Shown: positions 61,033 to 64,000 of the stretch, in pieces
Numbering within the stretch: the stretch's first letter is position 1
Layout of the letters: each line of letters starts with the position of its first letter
NCBI GenBank assembly: GCA_019973575.1
Contig: BPUI01000001.1
Location: 2,368,342 to 2,432,341, forward strand
Origin: Gemmatimonadetes bacterium T265
Lineage (GTDB): Bacteria; Gemmatimonadota; Gemmatimonadetes; Gemmatimonadales; Gemmatimonadaceae
DNA length: 64,000 nucleotides
Reading direction: 5' to 3'
Made by a program: the position numbers and the translations under genes
The notes under the pieces: generated by a model
The model's database searches: none
What the model was told of the DNA's origin: nothing
The model's input: the letters and a program-made list of their open reading frames with translations, nothing else

Positions 61033-63561
61033 CTACCGCGGCAGCCGCGCCAACGCGTACTGCACCGCCAGATCGCTCGTACTCCACAACTGTACGTCCC
61101 CCGCGGTCCCGTACCGCACCGCCGCCGGTCGCCCGTCGCGGAACTCGTAGCTCCACAGCTCCGACCGGAACCCGGACGCGGCGACCGCGCCTAACACCCG
61201 CGCCATCGCCGACCGGAACGCGCCGGCGAGCGGCCCCGCCGGCGCCGCCGCGACGTGGTTCGCCGCGCCGAGCACGAACAGGTTGGCCTCGCGCCCCCAC
61301 ACCACGCGCGGGCCGTGGTACGGGTCGCGCGCGAACGCCTCCCACACCGCCGGCGGCGCGTAGGCGTCGTTCGCCACGACCGGCCCGACCCGGGCGACGT
61401 ACAGTCCGACCGGGTAGTCGCGCACGAACAGCCCGACGTCGCGCCGCACCCGCGCCGCCGCGTCCTCGCCGGGGCTCGCGACCTCGGCCTCCGTGTCGCC
61501 CAGGAACAGGCGCGTCGCCGGGTCGGTGTTGGCGATCCCGATCGGGCGCCCGTTCTCGTCGAGCGAGACGGCGACGAAGGTGAGCGAGTCCCGGTCCGCC
61601 CCCGAGCGCGCAAGCAGCCCCTCCCAGTATGCCCGCTCGTTCTCCGGCATCGCGCCGAGCCGGGCCGCGACGTCCGCCCGCACCTCCGCGGGCCCGAGCC
61701 GCACGACGAAGTGGCGCTCCGCCCCGCGCCACGCCCGCACCGCGCGCCCGAGCGCGGCCGAGTCGCGCGCGTACGTGCCTAACGCCGTGCCGGCCGCGAG
61801 CTCGGGCGACGAGGCGAGCAGGGGCGGCGTCGCGATCCCGAGGCCGGGGAGCGCGCCGAGGATGCGCCCCGTCGCCTCGAGCGCGTGGGGCACCCACACC
61901 GCGTTCACGTCGTACGCGTACTTCCCGTTCGCGTAGCCGACGCGGCTGTCGCGCCAGCTGAGCCCCGTGTACTGCCCCGGCGCGCGCGAGGGGAAGTCGA
62001 CGAGGTGCGCGACCGACGAGTCGGCCGTGTAGGCGGCCGTGCGCCGGGCGACGCGGGCGAGCTCGCGGAGGAGGCGCGTCAGCCGCGTGTCGCCGCCCCG
62101 GATGTCGCCGCCCCGGATGTCGCCCCCGCCCGCATCTGCCGCGCCGAGCAGGAAGGCACGCTTGCGCGCGGCGGGCACCTGGGGGTCGGTGATCCAGCGC
62201 GCGACGAGGATCGGCACCTGGAAGTCGGTGTCGACCATGACGTAGTTCTCGCGCGTCCGGCGCGCGTCGGCGAGGACGCGACGCGCGCTGTCCAGGCTCC
62301 CGGCCCGCACGAGCCGCGCGTACTGGACGGCCGCCTCGCGCACCGCCTGCTGACCGATCGCCTCCTCGTGGCTCACCGCACCCGCGGGCGAGAGCCCGCG
62401 CAGCACGCTCCCGATCACGACTTCCAGCGCGGCGTCGCGCCAGATTGGCCGCATCATGAGCGCGGTCATGAGCTGGTCGCGCCCGAAGTACGTCGCGTAG
62501 GTCGGCAGGCCGGCCATGAACTGCTCGCGCGAGGCGAGCAGCTCGACGCCGCGCACCTGCCGTTCGAGCACGCGCGCCTGCAGCCGCACCGAGTCCGTCG
62601 CGTCCGGCCGCGCGGCGGCCGCACGCGTGCCGTCGACGAAGGCCAGGAAGTCCGGCGTGAAGATCTCGCCGCGCGCGAGCGGCGTGAGCGTCCGCCCGGT
62701 GGTCGTCACCGTTACCGTGAACGGGACGCGTGCCACCGCACCCGCGCCGCCGCTCGCCCCGCGCGACTGAAGCGTGAACGTGTCGCCCTCGCGCGCGATC
62801 GTCGCGGCCCCTGCGTCCGCGTGGAACTCGAGCGCGAGCGTGTCACGCCCGTCGAGCGACGACTGGACGACCCGGGCGACGTACGCGCCCGCGCCGGGGC
62901 GTGCCGGCGCTCGCAGCGTGAACTGCGGCTGCACGCGCGACCGGAGCGTCGCGAGGTCCGCGGCGCCGAGCAGGGCGAGGTGTTGCCGCTGCGCGGTCGT
63001 GGGGAGCTGCGCGAGCGCGTCGAGGAGAGAGTCGAACTCCGCAACGCGATAGGGTGCGCCGCCGAAGGCGACCTGCTGCCGCTTGAGATCCTGGAACTCG
63101 CGCTCGACCCGCATCGAGTTGAGGACGAACAGGCCGACCCGCACGAGCGGCCCGTCGGCGGCGAGCCGGTACGTGAAGCTCCGCGTCGTGCCCCGTCCAC
63201 CCCGCGGGGTCCGCGTTACGGTCGCCCCCGGGCCCTCCCACCGGAGTGCCGCCGGCCGGCCGGACGCGTCGCGCGCGGTGAACCCGACGCTCTCGTTTTC
63301 GGCGTCGGCCAGCAGGGTCACGACGCGGCCGTCGCGGCCGTTGAAGTACACCTGCACGGTGTTCTCGGCGGCGTCCCGGTACAGGCGCGTCTGATACCCT
63401 GCGTACGCCGCACTGTCGTCCAGCCCCGCTTCGGGGAACGCGAGGACCGGTCGGACCTCGCGCCCGGCCGCGGGCGGCGCGCGCGGCGGAACCGTCGGCG
63501 TCGCGGCGGGCGCGAGGTGCGCGCGTACGGTGAGCAACACGCCTGCGATGAGGCGCGTCAC
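61033..63561 (-). CDS. Large exported protein with six-hairpin glycosidase/debranching-like sequence
   Basis: 842 residues from GTG 63561 (MTRLIAGVLLTVRAHLAPAA, a signal peptide). The N-terminal ~350 residues are beta-rich (ALRWEGPGATVTRTPRGG, YRLAADGPLVRVGLFVLNS). From ~390 the sequence is helical, with LPTYATYFGRDQLMTALMM, close to the PxFGRDT block of glycogen-debranching-type enzymes. Then come GLSPAGAVSHEEAIGQQAV, YVMVDTDFQVPILVARWITD and SWRDSRVGYANGKYAYDVNA, which resemble (alpha/alpha)6 barrels. I infer an extracytoplasmic glycan-processing enzyme, though no family can be named with certainty. A perfect 15-bp tandem repeat at 62089-62118 encodes DIRGG twice. It has two TTA Leu-Gly words (61189, 61777). 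Confidence 0.6.
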   Translation of the reverse strand: MTRLIAGVLLTVRAHLAPAATPTVPPRAPPAAGREVRPVLAFPEAGLDDSAAYAGYQTRLYRDAAENTVQVYFNGRDGRVVTLLADAENESVGFTARDASGRPAALRWEGPGATVTRTPRGGRGTTRSFTYRLAADGPLVRVGLFVLNSMRVEREFQDLKRQQVAFGGAPYRVAEFDSLLDALAQLPTTAQRQHLALLGAADLATLRSRVQPQFTLRAPARPGAGAYVARVVQSSLDGRDTLALEFHADAGAATIAREGDTFTLQSRGASGGAGAVARVPFTVTVTTTGRTLTPLARGEIFTPDFLAFVDGTRAAAARPDATDSVRLQARVLERQVRGVELLASREQFMAGLPTYATYFGRDQLMTALMMRPIWRDAALEVVIGSVLRGLSPAGAVSHEEAIGQQAVREAAVQYARLVRAGSLDSARRVLADARRTRENYVMVDTDFQVPILVARWITDPQVPAARKRAFLLGAADAGGGDIRGGDIRGGDTRLTRLLRELARVARRTAAYTADSSVAHLVDFPSRAPGQYTGLSWRDSRVGYANGKYAYDVNAVWVPHALEATGRILGALPGLGIATPPLLASSPELAAGTALGTYARDSAALGRAVRAWRGAERHFVVRLGPAEVRADVAARLGAMPENERAYWEGLLARSGADRDSLTFVAVSLDENGRPIGIANTDPATRLFLGDTEAEVASPGEDAAARVRRDVGLFVRDYPVGLYVARVGPVVANDAYAPPAVWEAFARDPYHGPRVVWGREANLFVLGAANHVAAAPAGPLAGAFRSAMARVLGAVAASGFRSELWSYEFRDGRPAAVRYGTAGDVQLWSTSDLAVQYALARLPR

Positions 63562-64000
63562 GGCGAAGGAAGGCGGGCGGACATGCCGGGCGAAGGCTGG
63601 TGGCTGGGGTGGGGCACCACGTCGGCGATACCCGGAACCAATCCTATCCGCGCGATCTAGGTGCCGCACGCCGCGCCGCACGCGACGCGCGGCGGCGTTG
63701 GCTGCGTGACGGCGAACCAACTCGCAGGGTCTCCGGTTCGATCGGTAAACCGGATTGCGAGGTTCAACGTGCAGCAGGTGCGGTTTTCGTCCCGTTTGAC
63801 GCGTACGATGCTTGACATCGCGAGGTCAGCAGCGATGTTCCTTGCGGCTGAACGCCTTCAAAGCGGTTCAGGACGCCACGTGTTTGCGCGCCACCGTACC
63901 GAGTCCGGCGCCGCCAGCCTCGCGTCGCGGTAAGCGCGCGACGCGCCATCGCTCGTGTTGTGTTCCCATAGCTCCGCGCCCGCGCCGGGCGGGAGCGCCG
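63562..64000. other. 439-bp region upstream of the large exported protein, to window end
   Basis: No convincing gene. On the minus strand, TAGGAT near 63640 is a possible -10 for the gene ending at 61033. The stretch 63720-63960 is less G+C-rich than its surroundings, with a hairpin CCGGTT...AACCGG at about 63733-63753 and a TTGACA near 63812, so it probably holds promoters. A plus frame at 63661-63933 is open but not protein-like. Confidence 0.35.

Larger units (their letters stand above)
1279..61782. repeat. Dispersed DNA word (C)GTTAGGC, about 39 copies on both strands
   Basis: TTAGGC or its complement occurs at 1279, 3220, 6638, 9420, 9780, 10731, 10921, 11540, 12653, 14985, 15390, 16559, 16905, 17444, 18185, 23868, 23962, 27435, 28670, 31604, 32845, 33784, 34552, 37579, 39970, 40373, 41401, 42810, 42822, 45717, 47576, 48806, 53564, 54922, 56668, 59631, 60365, 61189 and 61777 (6-mer starts, found by eye). 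All but the first extend to GTTAGGC and about 30 to CGTTAGGC. Strands are balanced (20 against 19). In 25 cases it encodes Leu-Gly with the rare TTA codon. Confidence 0.85.

Noticed and set aside
9420-61777. TTA codons as a bldA-like regulatory device, as in Streptomyces
   Set aside because: The TTA codons are in housekeeping genes such as manC and ettA and are tied to the fixed word TTAGGC, which also appears outside coding phase, so a DNA-level signal explains them better.
62089-62118. 15-bp tandem repeat as a variable-number locus
   Set aside because: Only two full copies, in frame and inside a conserved-looking helix loop; too short to suggest instability.
63721-63760. tRNA-like T-loop (GGTTCGATC)
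   Set aside because: No acceptor, D or anticodon stems could be built around it.
63661-63933. 90-codon plus-strand open frame near the window end
   Set aside because: No SD, no family, and composition like intergenic DNA; the region looks more like promoters.

Overview
The window is a very G+C-rich (about three quarters G+C by eye), densely coding bacterial chromosome segment of about 43 genes. It has no rRNA, tRNA, CRISPR array, phage gene or insertion sequence that I can recognise. A SusC/SusD outer-membrane pair, OprB-like porin, Tat/lipoprotein-type signals, frequent GTG starts, a Rho factor with a long disordered N-terminus, DUF1501/DUF1800 partners and TonB-plug proteins together suggest a Gram-negative of the Gemmatimonadota type. 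This is inferred from gene content, not from a marker gene.

Layout. 1-14 kb: the end of a crotonase-family gene; manC; a plug/TonB-C fusion; rho; a small TPR-like protein; a lipoprotein polysaccharide deacetylase divergent from a class A penicillin-binding protein; then a tightly overlapping GntR-fetA-fetB-lipid kinase operon on the minus strand. 14-24 kb: DinB, a DUF4349 lipoprotein, the DUF1800-DUF1501 pair, two orphan proteins, a PLP-dependent decarboxylase, a REP-type inverted pair, and ettA. 24.6-31.8 kb: a three-gene translationally coupled surface operon (secreted barrel-like protein, a 1953-residue repeat/lectin lipoprotein, a small exported protein), followed by an ABC exporter. 33.9-42.8 kb: ROK sugar kinase, zinc alcohol dehydrogenase, acyl-CoA ligase + Baeyer-Villiger-type monooxygenase, HAD phosphatase + HExxH protein + M1 aminopeptidase. 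42.8-51.6 kb: orphan exported protein, DUF2171, EmrB-type efflux pump, MgtE, OprB-like porin, GH15 glucoamylase/trehalase-like enzyme, ZIP transporter. 51.9-63.6 kb: SusC/SusD, Kup, a CocE/NonD hydrolase, and a large exported protein with six-hairpin-glycosidase-like sequence.

Functional themes are cell-envelope and nutrient traffic: TonB-dependent uptake, metal transport (Fet-type, ZIP, MgtE, Kup), envelope polysaccharide (ManC, deacetylase, PBP), extracellular peptide and glycan hydrolysis, and a large surface lectin.

The most unusual signal is not a gene. The octamer CGTTAGGC (either strand) recurs about 30 times, and its core TTAGGC about 39 times. It accounts for every in-frame TTA leucine codon I noticed (25 Leu-Gly pairs) and also sits on several stop codons and in convergent gaps. 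It looks like a selected, genome-scale DNA word (uptake-signal-like or modification-related). A second unusual structure is a 177-bp nested inverted repeat at 60830-61006.
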